From the NCBI GenBank assembly GCA_001873365.1, contig MNYZ01000041.1, forward strand, positions 1-49,242: a DNA stretch of 49,242 bases, given 5' to 3'. The DNA comes from Oscillatoriales cyanobacterium CG2_30_40_61. GTDB lineage: Bacteria > Cyanobacteriota > Cyanobacteriia > Cyanobacteriales > Microcoleaceae. This document shows, piece after piece, positions 1-9,399 of the stretch (the first letter of the stretch is position 1; the number at the start of each line of letters is the position of its first letter). A program made the translations under genes and the position numbers. The notes under the pieces were generated by a model. The model did not search any database, was not told the DNA's origin, and saw only the letters and a list, made by a program, of their open reading frames with translations.

Positions 1-66
1 CTACTCCCCCTGCTCCCCCTACTCCCCGGTGCTCCCCGGTGCTCCCCGGTGCTCCCCGGTGCTCCC
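1..66. repeat. C-rich short tandem repeat (decamer, STRR type)
   Basis: A 10-bp unit, GCTCCCCGGT, repeats about four times, preceded by the related CTACTCCCC/CTGCTCCCC units. The strand is strongly C-biased. A closely related 9-bp array closes the window at 49203-49242. It lies upstream of the rpsL promoter candidate and shows no coding potential. Confidence 0.85.
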
Positions 67-96
67 TATTCCCTGTTCCCTCCTACAAAATCAAAT

Positions 97-125
97 TTGC
101 AAAAAGTGGTGATATAGGTTATTAT
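97..125 (+). promoter_or_regulatory. Candidate sigma-70-type promoter for the rpsL operon
   Basis: TTGCAA (97-102) and TATTAT (120-125) are separated by 17 bases, close to the vegetative consensus. Transcription would start near 132 and leave a leader of about 120 bases before rpsL. The leader holds a small CCCC/GGGG hairpin near 171-189. Called from pattern only. Confidence 0.45.
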
Positions 126-253
126 GATCTTTTGGGTGTCAACATCTGACCATACTTTTGAAAGAAAGTCCCGTCCCCAGGTAGGGGAGGGATATTTCAG
201 TGGAGATACCTCAAAACTTCAAATTGCCTAATTATTTCAGTATGTCGTAACTC

Positions 254-625
254 ATGCCCACTATCCAGCAACTAATTCGTTCTGCACGGGAACAGACTCA
301 GAAGAAAACAAAATCACCCGCCCTAAAGAGTTGCCCTCAAAGGCGGGGAGTCTGTACAAGGGTTTATACAACCACCCCTAAAAAACCTAATTCCGCGCTG
401 CGTAAGGTGGCAAGGGTGCGGCTAACCTCTGGCTATGAAGTGACAGCATATATTCCGGGTATTGGTCACAACTTGCAAGAACACTCCGTAGTAATGATTC
501 GAGGCGGTCGGGTGAAAGATTTGCCTGGAGTTCGATATCACATTATTCGCGGAACATTAGATACGGCGGGAGTCAAAGATCGTCGTCAAGGACGCTCGAA
601 GTATGGTGCCAAGCGTCCTAAGTAG
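254..625 (+). CDS. rpsL: 30S ribosomal protein uS12
   Basis: Small-subunit protein at the decoding centre of the 30S ribosome. The 123 residues match the usual bacterial length, and the hallmark stretches are present: the [13 protein letters not shown] loop (about residues 40-52), where streptomycin-resistance changes occur in other bacteria, and KDLPGVRYH near residue 90. The basic C-terminus (KYGAKRPK) is typical. It is the first gene of the rpsL-rpsG-fusA-tuf-rpsJ set, 132 bases before rpsG. The ATG at 254 has no strong Shine-Dalgarno, which is common in cyanobacteria. Nothing is missing or broken. Confidence 0.98.
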   Translation: MPTIQQLIRSAREQTQKKTKSPALKSCPQRRGVCTRVYTTTPKKPNSALRKVARVRLTSGYEVTAYIPGIGHNLQEHSVVMIRGGRVKDLPGVRYHIIRGTLDTAGVKDRRQGRSKYGAKRPK

Positions 626-757
626 GAGCTTTGAGTCAGGGCTAAGTTAAAAGTTGTGGCGGTGTTGTTGGATCAAGATTAACAACATTAGGCCCCTGGT
701 GACTTGTCCCCATCGCTGAAAATCTTAAATTATCTATTGTGTTAAGGAAGATACAAT

Positions 758-1228
758 ATGTCTCGTCGCAGAGTTGTGCAGAAGCGTCCGATCCCTGTAG
801 ATCCGGTCTATAACAGTCGCTTAATTAGCATGATGGTACGTCGCATCATGAAGCACGGAAAGAAATCCATTGCCTACGGGATCATTTATCAGGCACTGAA
901 AACAATCGAAGAAAGAACGGGTTCAGAGCCTCTTGAAGTCTTTGAAAAAGCCGTTCGGAATGCGACTCCCCTAGTGGAAGTCAAAGCGCGACGGGTGGGT
1001 GGTGCAACCTATCAGGTTCCCATGGAAGTTCGCTCAGAACGAGGAACAGCTTTAGCCCTCCGTTGGTTAATTCAATATGCTAGGGCCAGAACCGGACGTT
1101 CTATGTCCGTGCGATTGGCCAATGAACTGATGGATGCCGCTAACGAAACTGGAAGTGCAGTTCGTAAACGGGAAGAAACTCACCGGATGGCAGAAGCTAA
1201 TAAAGCCTTTGCCCATTATCGGTACTAA
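758..1228 (+). CDS. rpsG: 30S ribosomal protein uS7
   Basis: Primary 16S rRNA-binding protein that organises the head of the 30S subunit. The 156 residues are the standard bacterial length. It begins [10 protein letters not shown] and carries the conserved core [11 protein letters not shown] (about residues 78-88) and a C-terminal [19 protein letters not shown] segment. An AAGGAAG Shine-Dalgarno lies 8 bases before the ATG. It sits between rpsL and fusA, 68 bases from fusA, and is expected to be co-transcribed. In other bacteria S7 can repress its own operon; no such site was recognised here. Confidence 0.98.
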   Translation: MSRRRVVQKRPIPVDPVYNSRLISMMVRRIMKHGKKSIAYGIIYQALKTIEERTGSEPLEVFEKAVRNATPLVEVKARRVGGATYQVPMEVRSERGTALALRWLIQYARARTGRSMSVRLANELMDAANETGSAVRKREETHRMAEANKAFAHYRY

Positions 1229-1284
1229 AAAAATGGATAGCAGTGATATCCGTAAACGTATAAAATCTTAATAAAGGTTTAAAA

Positions 1285-1291
1285 AAGGAGG
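1285..1291 (+). promoter_or_regulatory. Strong Shine-Dalgarno setting the GTG start of fusA
   Basis: AAGGAGG lies five bases before GTG at 1297. It is the best ribosome-binding site in this operon and fixes the non-ATG start of EF-G. Confidence 0.8.
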
Positions 1292-1296
1292 TAGTT

Positions 1297-3378
1297 GTGG
1301 CACGTGCCGTCCCGCTTGAGAGAGTACGGAATATTGGTATTGCAGCCCACATTGACGCGGGCAAAACAACCACAACGGAGCGGATTCTATTCTACTCCGG
1401 CATGGTTCATAAAATGGGCGAAGTCCATGAAGGAACAGCAGTAACCGACTGGATGGCTCAAGAGCGGGAGCGTGGAATTACCATCACGGCTGCCGCGATT
1501 ACCACCAGTTGGAAAGATCATAAGATCAATATCATTGACACTCCGGGTCACGTTGACTTCACCATTGAAGTCGAACGTTCGATGCGGGTGTTAGACGGTG
1601 TGATTGCTGTTTTTTGTTCAGTCGGTGGTGTACAACCCCAATCTGAAACGGTTTGGAGACAAGCAGATCGCTATAAAGTTCCTCGGATCGTCTTTGTGAA
1701 CAAGATGGATCGCACGGGTGCTAACTTTTTCAAAGTTTATGAGCAAATCCGCGATCGCTTAAGAGCCAATGCCGTTCCGATCCAGATCCCGATTGGTAGT
1801 GAAAACGACTTCCAGGGATTAGTGGATTTGGTAGAGATGAAAGCTTATCTCTACAACGACGACGATAAAGGAACGGATTTTGAGGTCACTGATCAAATTC
1901 CCGAAGCTGTGAAACAGATAGCCGAGGAATATCGGGTGAAATTGGTGGAGTCGGTTTCTGAAACCGATGATCACCTGATGGAGAAGTACCTAGAAGGTGA
2001 AGAACCGACGAACGAAGAAATTCGGACTCAGTTACGCAAAGGCACAATTGCCGGGAAGATTGTTCCTCTGCTATGTGGTTCTGCTTTCAAGAATAAAGGG
2101 GTACAACAACTGTTAGATGCGGTGGTTGACTATCTCCCGGCTCCATCGGAAGTTCCTCCGATCCAAGGCACCTTGGCAAATGGTGAGATTGACGTCCGTT
2201 ATGCCGATGACGAAGCACCTTTATCGGCTCTAGCGTTCAAGATCATGGCTGATCCTTACGGACGCTTGACCTTCGTTCGAGTCTATTCCGGTGTTTTGCA
2301 AAAGGGCAGTTATGTCCTGAACTCGACAAAAGATAAGAAAGAGCGAATTTCTCGCTTAATCGTTCTTAAAGCTGATGATCGGATCGAAGTGGATGAACTG
2401 CGGGCTGGAGACTTAGGGGCAGCCCTGGGCTTGAAAGATACCCTCACCGGTGATACCCTCTGTGATGACACGAACCCGATTATTTTGGAATCTCTGTTCA
2501 TCCCTGAACCCGTGATTTCCGTGGCGGTGGAACCCAAAACCAAACAGGATATGGAGAAACTCTCCAAAGCTCTCCAATCTTTGTCAGAGGAAGATCCGAC
2601 CTTCCGGGTTTCCGTTGATTCCGAGACCAACCAAACCGTAATTGCCGGGATGGGCGAACTGCACTTGGAAATTCTGGTTGACCGGATGTTACGGGAGTTC
2701 AAAGTGGAGGCGAATGTTGGTGCTCCTCAAGTTGCTTATCGGGAAACTATCCGCAAATCTGTGAATCGAGCCGAAGGCAAATTCATCCGCCAAAGTGGCG
2801 GTAAAGGTCAATACGGTCACGTTGTGATTAATCTCGAACCCGGTGAACCCGGTAGCGGATTTGAATTTGTTTCCAAAATTGTTGGGGGAACTGTACCCAA
2901 AGAGTACATCAACCCGGCGGAACAAGGGATGAAAGAAGCCTGCGAAACTGGAGTAGTTGCGGGTTATCCTCTGATTGACTTGAAAGCCACTCTGGTGGAT
3001 GGATCTTACCACGATGTAGACTCCTCAGAAATGGCATTCAAGATCGCTGGCTCCATGGCACTCAAAGAAGCGGTGAGTAAAGCTTCACCCGTGCTGTTAG
3101 AGCCGATGATGAAAGTTGAGGTAGAAGTTCCAGAAGACTTTATTGGTAACGTGATTGGAGACCTCAACTCTCGCCGGGGCCAAATCGAGGGTCAAGGAAC
3201 AGAACAGGGTATTGCCAAAGTGACCGCTAAGGTTCCCTTAGCTCAGATGTTTGGTTATGCCACGGATATCCGTTCCAAAACCCAAGGTCGGGGGATTTTC
3301 ACCATGGAGTTTAGCCATTATGAGGAAGTTCCTCGTAGCGTGGCTGAAGCCATTGTTGCCAAGAATAAAGGCAACTAA
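1297..3378 (+). CDS. fusA: Translation elongation factor G
   Basis: Ribosomal translocase GTPase. The protein is 693 aa, the usual length of bacterial EF-G. The G domain shows the P-loop AHIDAGKTT (about residues 17-25), the switch region [14 protein letters not shown] (G3) and NKMD (G4). Domains II-V follow, including the domain IV tip region (about residues 480-600). The start is GTG, supported by the strong AAGGAGG. It lies between rpsG and tuf as in most bacterial str operons. Reverse-strand open frames inside it are shadows. No unusual substitutions were noticed. Confidence 0.98.
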   Translation: MARAVPLERVRNIGIAAHIDAGKTTTTERILFYSGMVHKMGEVHEGTAVTDWMAQERERGITITAAAITTSWKDHKINIIDTPGHVDFTIEVERSMRVLDGVIAVFCSVGGVQPQSETVWRQADRYKVPRIVFVNKMDRTGANFFKVYEQIRDRLRANAVPIQIPIGSENDFQGLVDLVEMKAYLYNDDDKGTDFEVTDQIPEAVKQIAEEYRVKLVESVSETDDHLMEKYLEGEEPTNEEIRTQLRKGTIAGKIVPLLCGSAFKNKGVQQLLDAVVDYLPAPSEVPPIQGTLANGEIDVRYADDEAPLSALAFKIMADPYGRLTFVRVYSGVLQKGSYVLNSTKDKKERISRLIVLKADDRIEVDELRAGDLGAALGLKDTLTGDTLCDDTNPIILESLFIPEPVISVAVEPKTKQDMEKLSKALQSLSEEDPTFRVSVDSETNQTVIAGMGELHLEILVDRMLREFKVEANVGAPQVAYRETIRKSVNRAEGKFIRQSGGKGQYGHVVINLEPGEPGSGFEFVSKIVGGTVPKEYINPAEQGMKEACETGVVAGYPLIDLKATLVDGSYHDVDSSEMAFKIAGSMALKEAVSKASPVLLEPMMKVEVEVPEDFIGNVIGDLNSRRGQIEGQGTEQGIAKVTAKVPLAQMFGYATDIRSKTQGRGIFTMEFSHYEEVPRSVAEAIVAKNKGN

Positions 3379-3486
3379 ATGGGATCGGGGGGTTTGGGTA
3401 ATAGTTAATGGTTAATCACCAACAACTCATACCTGCCCCGCTGCCCACAATTATTTTTCTTGAAAACTTTCAATTCTTAACTGAAA

Positions 3487-4716
3487 ATGGCACGCGCAAA
3501 ATTTGAACGAAACAAACCCCACGTTAATATCGGTACCATCGGTCACGTTGACCACGGTAAAACCACTTTAACGGCTGCAATTACCATGACTTTGGCTGCT
3601 CTGGGTCAAGCCACAGCCAAAAAATACGATGAAATTGATGCGGCTCCCGAAGAAAAAGCCCGGGGGATTACGATCAATACGGCTCACGTTGAATACGAAA
3701 CCGAAAGCCGCCACTATGCCCACGTTGACTGTCCGGGTCACGCTGACTATGTGAAAAACATGATCACCGGTGCGGCTCAGATGGACGGTGCAATTTTGGT
3801 GGTATCGGCGGCCGATGGCCCCATGCCCCAAACCCGTGAACATATCCTGTTAGCCAAACAAGTCGGGGTTCCCAATATCGTTGTCTTCCTGAACAAAGAA
3901 GACATGGTGGATGATGCGGAACTGTTGGAACTGGTGGAACTGGAAGTCCGAGAACTGTTAAGCTCCTACGGTTTCGAGGGCGATGAGATCCCGATTGTTG
4001 CTGGATCTGCTAAAGAAGCTTTAGATTTCATGGTGGCTAACCCCAAAACTGCCGTCGGCACAAATAAATGGGTTGATAAGATCTACAAGCTGATGGAAGA
4101 AGTGGATGCCTATATCCCCACTCCTGAACGTGATATTGATAAGCCTTTCCTGATGGCTGTTGAAGATGTCTTCTCCATTACTGGACGGGGTACAGTGGCA
4201 ACGGGTCGGATTGAACGGGGTAAAGTCAAAGTTGGCGATAACGTTGAACTGGTGGGAATTAGAACGACTCGTGCCACTACTGTCACGGGGATAGAAATGT
4301 TTAAAAAGAGTCTGGAGGAAGGGATGGCCGGGGACAACGCTGGTCTTCTCTTACGCGGTATCCAGAAGGCTGATATTGAACGGGGTATGGTAATTGCCAA
4401 ACCCGGTTCGATTACCCCCCATACTCAGTTTGAATCTGAGGTCTATATTTTGAAGGACACAGAAGGTGGACGTAAAACTCCTTTCTTCCCCGGCTATCGT
4501 CCTCAGTTCTATGTCCGAACCACCGATGTTACCGGAACCATTAAAGCATTCACCTCCGATGAAGGTGAGGAAGCCGAAATGGTTATGCCTGGTGACCGGA
4601 TTAAAATGACGGTGGAACTGATCAACCCCATTGCTATTGAACAAGGGATGCGCTTTGCTATCCGTGAAGGTGGCCGTACCGTGGGTGCTGGCGTTGTGTC
4701 CAAAATTCTGAAGTAA
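3487..4716 (+). CDS. tuf: Translation elongation factor Tu
   Basis: GTPase that delivers aminoacyl-tRNA to the ribosomal A site. At 409 aa it matches the cyanobacterial EF-Tu length, about 15 longer than in E. coli. Visible motifs are the P-loop GHVDHGKT (19-26), the switch I region ending RGITI, DCPGH, NKEDMVD and the SAKE loop. Domains II and III continue to the C-terminal GVVSKILK. It follows fusA after 108 bases that include some GGTAATAG/GTTAATG repeat-like sequence. Codon choice is strongly selected, as expected for a very highly expressed gene. A stem-loop lies between tuf and rpsJ. Confidence 0.98.
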   Translation: MARAKFERNKPHVNIGTIGHVDHGKTTLTAAITMTLAALGQATAKKYDEIDAAPEEKARGITINTAHVEYETESRHYAHVDCPGHADYVKNMITGAAQMDGAILVVSAADGPMPQTREHILLAKQVGVPNIVVFLNKEDMVDDAELLELVELEVRELLSSYGFEGDEIPIVAGSAKEALDFMVANPKTAVGTNKWVDKIYKLMEEVDAYIPTPERDIDKPFLMAVEDVFSITGRGTVATGRIERGKVKVGDNVELVGIRTTRATTVTGIEMFKKSLEEGMAGDNAGLLLRGIQKADIERGMVIAKPGSITPHTQFESEVYILKDTEGGRKTPFFPGYRPQFYVRTTDVTGTIKAFTSDEGEEAEMVMPGDRIKMTVELINPIAIEQGMRFAIREGGRTVGAGVVSKILK

Positions 4717-4750
4717 GCTTTGTGAATTAAAGCTGCAAAGTTGAGGATAA

Positions 4751-4791
4751 GGTTGCAGAAAATAGGAAGGGTTTGATCCTGTTTCTGCACC
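4751..4791 (+). other. Stem-loop between tuf and rpsJ
   Basis: GGTTGCAGAAAATAGGA pairs with TCCTGTTTCTGCACC around a loop of about nine bases. The core TGCAGAAA/TTTCTGCA is perfect, and the rest includes one bulge and one G-U pair. There is no U-tract, so a processing or attenuation site is more likely than a full terminator. The function is inferred. Confidence 0.5.
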
Positions 4792-4857
4792 TTCTATCTG
4801 TCCAGCTCCTGTGACTGCTCAAGCCGATAATCCTGAACCTAGAAAACTGAACACCCC

Positions 4858-5175
4858 ATGGCAACTATTCAACAACAAAAAATTCGGATTCGTCTCAAAG
4901 CCTTTGATCGTCGTTTACTTGATACCTCCTGCGAGAAGATTGTAGATACGGCGAATCGGACTAGCGCCACTGCGGTTGGGCCGATTCCTTTACCCACAAA
5001 ACGCCGGATTTACTGTTTATTGCGTTCTCCCCACGTTGATAAAGATTCCCGGGAACACTTCGAGACTCGTACCCATCGTCGGATTATTGATATTTATCAG
5101 CCTTCTTCTAAAACCATTGATGCTCTGATGAAATTAGATTTACCCGCCGGGGTAGATATTGAAGTGAAACTTTAA
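4858..5175 (+). CDS. rpsJ: 30S ribosomal protein uS10
   Basis: Small-subunit protein and, in other bacteria, the NusE component of antitermination complexes. The 105 residues match the family. Conserved segments include [13 protein letters not shown] (about 10-22), the [23 protein letters not shown] loop region (about 40-62) and the C-terminal [13 protein letters not shown]. In cyanobacteria rpsJ commonly follows tuf, as here, 141 bases downstream. A clear terminator 22 bases after the stop closes the operon. Confidence 0.98.
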   Translation: MATIQQQKIRIRLKAFDRRLLDTSCEKIVDTANRTSATAVGPIPLPTKRRIYCLLRSPHVDKDSREHFETRTHRRIIDIYQPSSKTIDALMKLDLPAGVDIEVKL

Positions 5176-5196
5176 TTTTCCGCTTCGACTATTCTC

Positions 5197-5243
5197 AACC
5201 TACTCAACCTGACCTTTTAATCTGGGTTTTGAGTAGGTTTTTT
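5197..5243 (+). terminator. Intrinsic terminator of the rpsL-rpsJ operon
   Basis: AACCTACTCAA (5197-5207) pairs perfectly with TTGAGTAGGTT (5229-5239) and runs into a T-tract ending at 5243. It directly follows rpsJ. Confidence 0.85.
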
Positions 5244-5302
5244 GATATTTAGAAATTGACCCAAGATCTGCTACGTTGTTAGTAGCTCTTACTTAACGGA
5301 CA

Positions 5303-5944
5303 ATGGCATCATCTTCCTCAATTGCTGTTCGAGAACTGCCTCTGTTTCCTCTACCGGAAGTGGTTTTATTTCCGGGTAGACCCCTACCCCTGCATATTTT
5401 TGAATTTCGTTATCGGATTATGATCAATACTATCCTAAATGCGGATCGCCGTTTTGGGGTATTAATGTTTGATCCAAATCAAGGTCAAGTTGCTTCCGTG
5501 GGTTGCTGTGCGGAAATTGTCCAACACCAACGTTTACCCGATGATCGGATTAAAATGCTGACTTTGGGACAGCAGCGGTTTCGGGTATTAGAAGCGGTTA
5601 GAGAAAAGCCGTATTTGGTGGGTTTAGTGGAATGGATAGAAGATGAACCCCCTCAACAGGATTTAAGGCCCATGGCAACGGAAGTTGAGCGTTTGTTACG
5701 GGATGTGGTGCATCTGTCGGGGAAGTTAATGGATCAAAATATTGAACTTCCCGATGATATTCCCAGTTTACCGACGGAACTTTCCTACTGGGTTGCCAGT
5801 AATCTCTATGGTGTCGCCACCGAACAACAAACCCTATTAGAAATGCAAAATACTGTCACTCGTTTGGAAAGGGAAGTAGAGATTTTAACTTCAACCCGCA
5901 GCCATTTAGCTGCCCGGACAGCCTTAAAAGATGCTTTAGATTAA
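5303..5944 (+). CDS. LON substrate-binding-domain protein (no protease domain)
   Basis: The 213 aa are almost entirely a LON N-terminal (substrate-binding) domain. It opens with RELPLFPLPEVVLFPG (about residues 10-25) and LPLHIFEFRYR (about 28-38), both classic for the fold. The AAA+ and Ser-Lys protease domains of Lon are absent, and the length fits the small stand-alone family found across cyanobacteria. A helical, charged C-terminal part (about 160-213) follows. Such proteins are assumed to bind proteins or peptides, but no activity is established. The gene has its own transcription unit after the rpsJ terminator, a position conserved in cyanobacteria to my knowledge. The ATG at 5303 is the natural start. 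Confidence 0.9.
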   Translation: MASSSSIAVRELPLFPLPEVVLFPGRPLPLHIFEFRYRIMINTILNADRRFGVLMFDPNQGQVASVGCCAEIVQHQRLPDDRIKMLTLGQQRFRVLEAVREKPYLVGLVEWIEDEPPQQDLRPMATEVERLLRDVVHLSGKLMDQNIELPDDIPSLPTELSYWVASNLYGVATEQQTLLEMQNTVTRLEREVEILTSTRSHLAARTALKDALD

Positions 5945-5948
5945 CTCC

Positions 5949-5982
5949 ATAGTAGGGATAATTCATGAATTACCCCTACTAT
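5949..5982. repeat. Near-perfect palindrome between convergent genes
   Basis: ATAGTAGGGATAATTC and GAATTACCCCTACTAT form a 34-bp palindrome with a single mismatch around a central CATG. It lies between the LON-domain gene (+) and the ABC1 kinase (-), so it could act as a bidirectional transcription stop, but neither side has a long T-run. Confidence 0.6.
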
Positions 5983-6033
5983 AGGGGTGATGTGTAAGTC
6001 CTGTTAGCTCAGATTTTTGATCATAAAAACTAA

Positions 6034-8088
6034 TTAACGACTCTGGGGTAAAGATAAGGGCTGTTGAGGAAAAGATTTTTCCTGATTAGAATGTCCGTTT
6101 TTTTTAACAGTAGACCCCAATTGATTATCTTCAGAAATCAGAGGATCAGCAGATAAAAATAACTCCCGAATCAACCTAGCCGCGGCTCGTTGGGCTAATT
6201 CCCCCGCCACTTTTTGACTCAGGTGTTGAACTTCCGGTTTCACCATTAAACCCGGAACTCGCTGCACTAATAACATCGGATCAAACCCTTTCGTATCTTG
6301 GAGAATACCCACAATTCTTTGAATTTGTTCTAAGTTATTTTGATTGGGGGTAGGTTGAGGGGTAATTGTGGGAGTTGGGGGGACTTTTATTCCCATCCAT
6401 TCCGCTACTTTAGATTGGGCTGTAGTCAACGCATTACGAGAAGCTAGATCAATACTTTTAACTAACTCATTCCCTAACTGTTCTCGAATTAATTCCCCCC
6501 GTTCTGAAAATAAAAAATCTAGGGTTTGATCCAATACTTGATTAATATCATAATCCTCGCTACTTTGGGCATTTTTAAGTAAATTCTCTAAACGATTCCA
6601 TCGAAATGATCCATCCTTAAATAAGAGATCTTTTAAGGAGGTTCTTAACTCAACAGAAGGATCAGTTAAGAGTCGTTTCGCCACATAGGGATAGGCTTTA
6701 CTTAACACTTTAAAATTGGGATCAACGTTAATAGCAATTCCTTCTAAAGTGACTAAAGACCGAATAATTAAGGCATAATAAGCCGGAACTTGGAAGGGAT
6801 ACTCATACATTAAATCCGAGAGTTGATCCGTAATACTCTTAAAATTCAGTTCAGCAACACTCGCCCCCAAGGCATTACTAAACACTTCTGCTAAAGCTGG
6901 AATAATTGGGGTTAAATCGGTTTCAGGTGTTAAAAATTCCAACTTCACATAATCTTTTGCTAACCCTTCAAAATCCCGATTAACTAAATGCACAACTGCC
7001 TCTAATAACCCATATCTTTGATACGGTTTAACCTCACTCATCATCCCAAAATCGAGATAGACTAATTTTCCTTCCGGACTAGCTAATAAATTACCGGGAT
7101 GGGGATCGGCGTGGAAAAATCCATGTTCTAATAATTGTCGCAAAGAACATTGTACCCCCACTTCAATTAAGTAACGAGCGTCAATTCCTTGGGCAGTAAC
7201 TTCTTCTAAATTAGTTAATTTAGTACCATTTATCCACTCCATTGTCAATACCCGTCGCCCGGTATAACCCCAATAAATTCTAGGCACATAAATATCAGGA
7301 ATATTGCCGTAAAGTTGTCTAAATCGTTCAGCATTTCTGCCTTCGTGGTTGTAGTCCATTTCTTCATAAATTCTTTCCCCAAATTCATCCATGATCGCGA
7401 CTAAATCACTGCGGATAAATTTAAACCTTTTCTTAACCCATTGGGCTAGGGTTCGTAAAATATAAATATCCAGGGCAATACTTTCGGATAAACCCGGACG
7501 TTGCACTTTGACCGCGACGGTTTCTCCGGTTTTTAATTTGCCTTTATAAACCTGTCCCAAGGAAGCCGCAGCTAAGGGATCGGCACTTAATTCTGCATAG
7601 ATATTATCGGGGTGATCGCCTAATTCTTCTTGAATAAATTGATAGGCAATTTCATTGGAGAATGGGGGAAGTTGATCTTGTAATTTGGTTAATTCGTCTA
7701 AATATAAAGTAGGCATGACGTCGGGCCGGGTGGATAGCGCCTGTCCGACTTTAATAAAAGCTGGGCCGAATTCGGTTAATATAGTTCGCAGTTGAATTGC
7801 CCGTTTTTTATCGGATTTAACTTTTTTTCCCCGTTTGCCATCTAACCATAATCCCAAGGCGAAGGAGCCGAATTTCCAAATAATACTAAATAAACGTCCC
7901 CAGACCTGGAACAATCGGGAACGGTAATAGTCGGCAATGGCCACAGGATCGTAGCGTACCGTAGGTGGCTCCGATTCATTGTGGATGGTTCCCTCTGGCC
8001 GGGGATGATGTTCGTCCATGGACTTTGAGGAAACATCAATGGTGGCTGGGGAAAATGATCCGTTCGATTCGAGTTGGGTGATAGTCAT
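6034..8088 (-). CDS. ABC1/UbiB-type atypical protein kinase
   Basis: Member of the ABC1/AarF/UbiB/ADCK family, usually linked to quinone or lipid metabolism and membrane-associated; exact substrates in cyanobacteria are not settled. It has 684 aa. Family hallmarks are all visible: the KxGQ motif in FIKVGQALSTRPD (about 111-123), the alanine-rich loop AAASLGQV that replaces the P-loop glycines (173-180), the lysine in VAVKVQRP (K194), the catalytic HADPHPGN (326-333) and DFG (346-348). The N-terminal 45 residues are polar and variable. The C-terminal 150 residues include a proline-rich linker and helices. It is a single-gene unit convergent with the LON-domain gene. All catalytic residues are present, so an active kinase/ATPase is expected. 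Confidence 0.93.
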   Translation of the reverse strand: MTITQLESNGSFSPATIDVSSKSMDEHHPRPEGTIHNESEPPTVRYDPVAIADYYRSRLFQVWGRLFSIIWKFGSFALGLWLDGKRGKKVKSDKKRAIQLRTILTEFGPAFIKVGQALSTRPDVMPTLYLDELTKLQDQLPPFSNEIAYQFIQEELGDHPDNIYAELSADPLAAASLGQVYKGKLKTGETVAVKVQRPGLSESIALDIYILRTLAQWVKKRFKFIRSDLVAIMDEFGERIYEEMDYNHEGRNAERFRQLYGNIPDIYVPRIYWGYTGRRVLTMEWINGTKLTNLEEVTAQGIDARYLIEVGVQCSLRQLLEHGFFHADPHPGNLLASPEGKLVYLDFGMMSEVKPYQRYGLLEAVVHLVNRDFEGLAKDYVKLEFLTPETDLTPIIPALAEVFSNALGASVAELNFKSITDQLSDLMYEYPFQVPAYYALIIRSLVTLEGIAINVDPNFKVLSKAYPYVAKRLLTDPSVELRTSLKDLLFKDGSFRWNRLENLLKNAQSSEDYDINQVLDQTLDFLFSERGELIREQLGNELVKSIDLASRNALTTAQSKVAEWMGIKVPPTPTITPQPTPNQNNLEQIQRIVGILQDTKGFDPMLLVQRVPGLMVKPEVQHLSQKVAGELAQRAAARLIRELFLSADPLISEDNQLGSTVKKNGHSNQEKSFPQQPLSLPQSR

Positions 8089-8168
8089 GGGGTGAATCTA
8101 AATCAAGCCGGGGCTGAGTTTTGAATTTATATTAACTATTGTAACAACATTCCTATCAGTCATCAGTT

Positions 8169-8230
8169 GTAGGGGCGGGTTCATCAAGATTTAAGTGATT
8201 AAAAAAGATCTCAAAGAACCCGCCCGTACC
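8169..8230. repeat. 62-bp palindromic dispersed repeat, copy 1
   Basis: The arms GTAGGGGCGGGTTC and GAACCCGCCCGTAC enclose an AT-rich centre. The same element occurs at 22620-22680 and, inverted, at 40136-40196. Copy 1 and the reverse complement of copy 3 agree over nearly the whole length. Non-coding. Confidence 0.85.
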
Positions 8231-8240
8231 AATTATCAGT

Positions 8241-8336
8241 TATAGGAGTCGCCATAACGCTATTGACATGGATTACCGCACTAAGGCGGTAATGACAGCC
8301 GATAAGTAGTCCTAATAGCTAGGCGCGGTTGCTATA
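8241..8336. mobile_element. MITE-like element, copy A (about 96 bp)
   Basis: Its reverse complement matches 33564-33661. A 52-base core, from the CTATTAGG end to the CCATG end, differs at only two positions. Both copies contain a perfect inner hairpin (ATTACCGC/GCGGTAAT) and end in TATAG-like inverted termini. No coding capacity, so any movement would need an enzyme supplied elsewhere. Confidence 0.75.
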
Positions 8337-8360
8337 AAAAGATTCCAATAGTAGAACATC

Positions 8361-8795
8361 TCAATCCAGATTTTCTGTTTCTGGGTTGGGTGCGAGTCGC
8401 TGGCAAATATTCAATAAATGCAGACGGGTACTCACGGGAAGACGGGGTAGGGGGGCTTCCATGTTTGGCCAGGTGGGTAAATCAAAGCAGGGACAGCAAG
8501 CGGGGGGAATTCCGGCAACTTTCACCGGAACCAAAAGAGAACATCGTACACAGGATTCTATTTCCCATTCGGAGGAGAGCAGGTTTTCAATAGTTTGCTC
8601 GGTTCCCTCTAAATAGCATTCTCCTGACTCAGATGAGAGGATTTCAGTCCAACATTCCTCAAACTGTCGGCTATACCTTTCTCCTTGAACCACCGGTTGC
8701 GGTAGGCGGGAGTCGGCGCCGTTACGAATGAATACTTTTTTGCCTAACTGAAACCAGTGGGCTAAATATTGTTTAACTTGATCTTGGGAAGCCAT
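8361..8795 (-). CDS. Conserved-type protein of unknown function, Cys-rich centre
   Basis: I do not recognise a named family. The 144 aa have no signal peptide or membrane segment. Four to five cysteines cluster in CVRCSLLVPVKVAGIPPACC followed by PCFDLPTWPN (about residues 82-112), a CxxC plus CCxC arrangement that could bind a metal. The N-terminal half is acidic (GECYLEGTEQTIENLL), and the C-terminus PRLPVSTRLHLLNICQRLAPNP is amphipathic. The codon pattern looks like that of its neighbours and the reading frame is clean, supporting a real gene. It is a lone minus-strand unit. Two small opposite-strand open frames inside it are shadows. Confidence 0.7.
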   Translation of the reverse strand: MASQDQVKQYLAHWFQLGKKVFIRNGADSRLPQPVVQGERYSRQFEECWTEILSSESGECYLEGTEQTIENLLSSEWEIESCVRCSLLVPVKVAGIPPACCPCFDLPTWPNMEAPLPRLPVSTRLHLLNICQRLAPNPETENLD

Positions 8796-9229
8796 GATTT
8801 TAATTTTTTGAGGTTTTAACAGCTAAACTTAAAGGTTAGGGATCGGAACTTGAAGTTAAAATTAAATCAAATCAACTATTTTTATATTTCCTGAGTTAAA
8901 TTGTGTCGGTTAAACTCCCATTAAACTTCAGCTTAAATCTATATTAATTCTAAAGTTTTATTGAAAAAAATTGATATTTTACAATTATTATCTAGGGAGT
9001 TAGCCCCGTTGAAGATTGATTAGGTAGCTTTATTTAAAGCAATTGAATTTAGTTGAGATAATCTGATTATATCATTTAATTATAGATGGGGATCAATATA
9101 TTTATTAATAAATATGACGACATTCATTAATCTTTGTTAAGATTATCAAAAATAAATTTTAGTTGTTTAAATATTTATTAATCTTGTAAATCATATATTT
9201 ATAATCTGGTTATAATCGGAAAAATAAGT

Positions 9230-9261
9230 AATCAATTATTTTTAATAATCAATAATTGATT
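9230..9261. promoter_or_regulatory. Perfect 11-bp inverted repeat upstream of sqr
   Basis: AATCAATTATT (9230-9240) and AATAATTGATT (9251-9261) are exact reverse complements with a 10-base spacer, about 75 bases upstream of the promoter candidate. It could be an operator for a sulfide- or redox-responsive regulator, but AT-rich DNA can produce such symmetry by chance. Confidence 0.35.
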
Positions 9262-9334
9262 CTTGATAAAATCCCCTATAAATTTATTCTGTGTAGAGCT
9301 TTTGAACCGGAAATCTTAAAAGTTGTTAATAGAT

Positions 9335-9362
9335 TTGATATTTGGCTCAATTTTCCTATACA
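9335..9362 (+). promoter_or_regulatory. Candidate promoter of sqr
   Basis: TTGATA (9335-9340) and TATACA (9357-9362) are separated by 16 bases. Transcription would start near 9369, about 30 bases before the ATG at 9400. Confidence 0.5.
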
Positions 9363-9399
9363 CTCAATAAGAATATCAGTCCAGAAGTTATAAGCCATT

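Larger units (their letters stand above)
8796..9399. other. 604-bp AT-rich intergenic region
   Basis: No convincing open reading frame. It holds the divergent control regions of the unknown 8361-8795 gene and the sulfide:quinone oxidoreductase gene. The inverted repeat at 9230-9261 and the promoter candidate at 9335-9362 are the only structured elements I can support. The rest is very AT-rich and otherwise featureless. Confidence 0.7.

Noticed and set aside
2310-4790. Reverse-strand open frames across fusA and tuf
   Set aside because: Antisense shadows of strongly biased coding sequence.
8386-8616. Small plus-strand open frames opposite the Cys-rich unknown gene
   Set aside because: They lack start signals, and the minus-strand frame is longer and cleaner.
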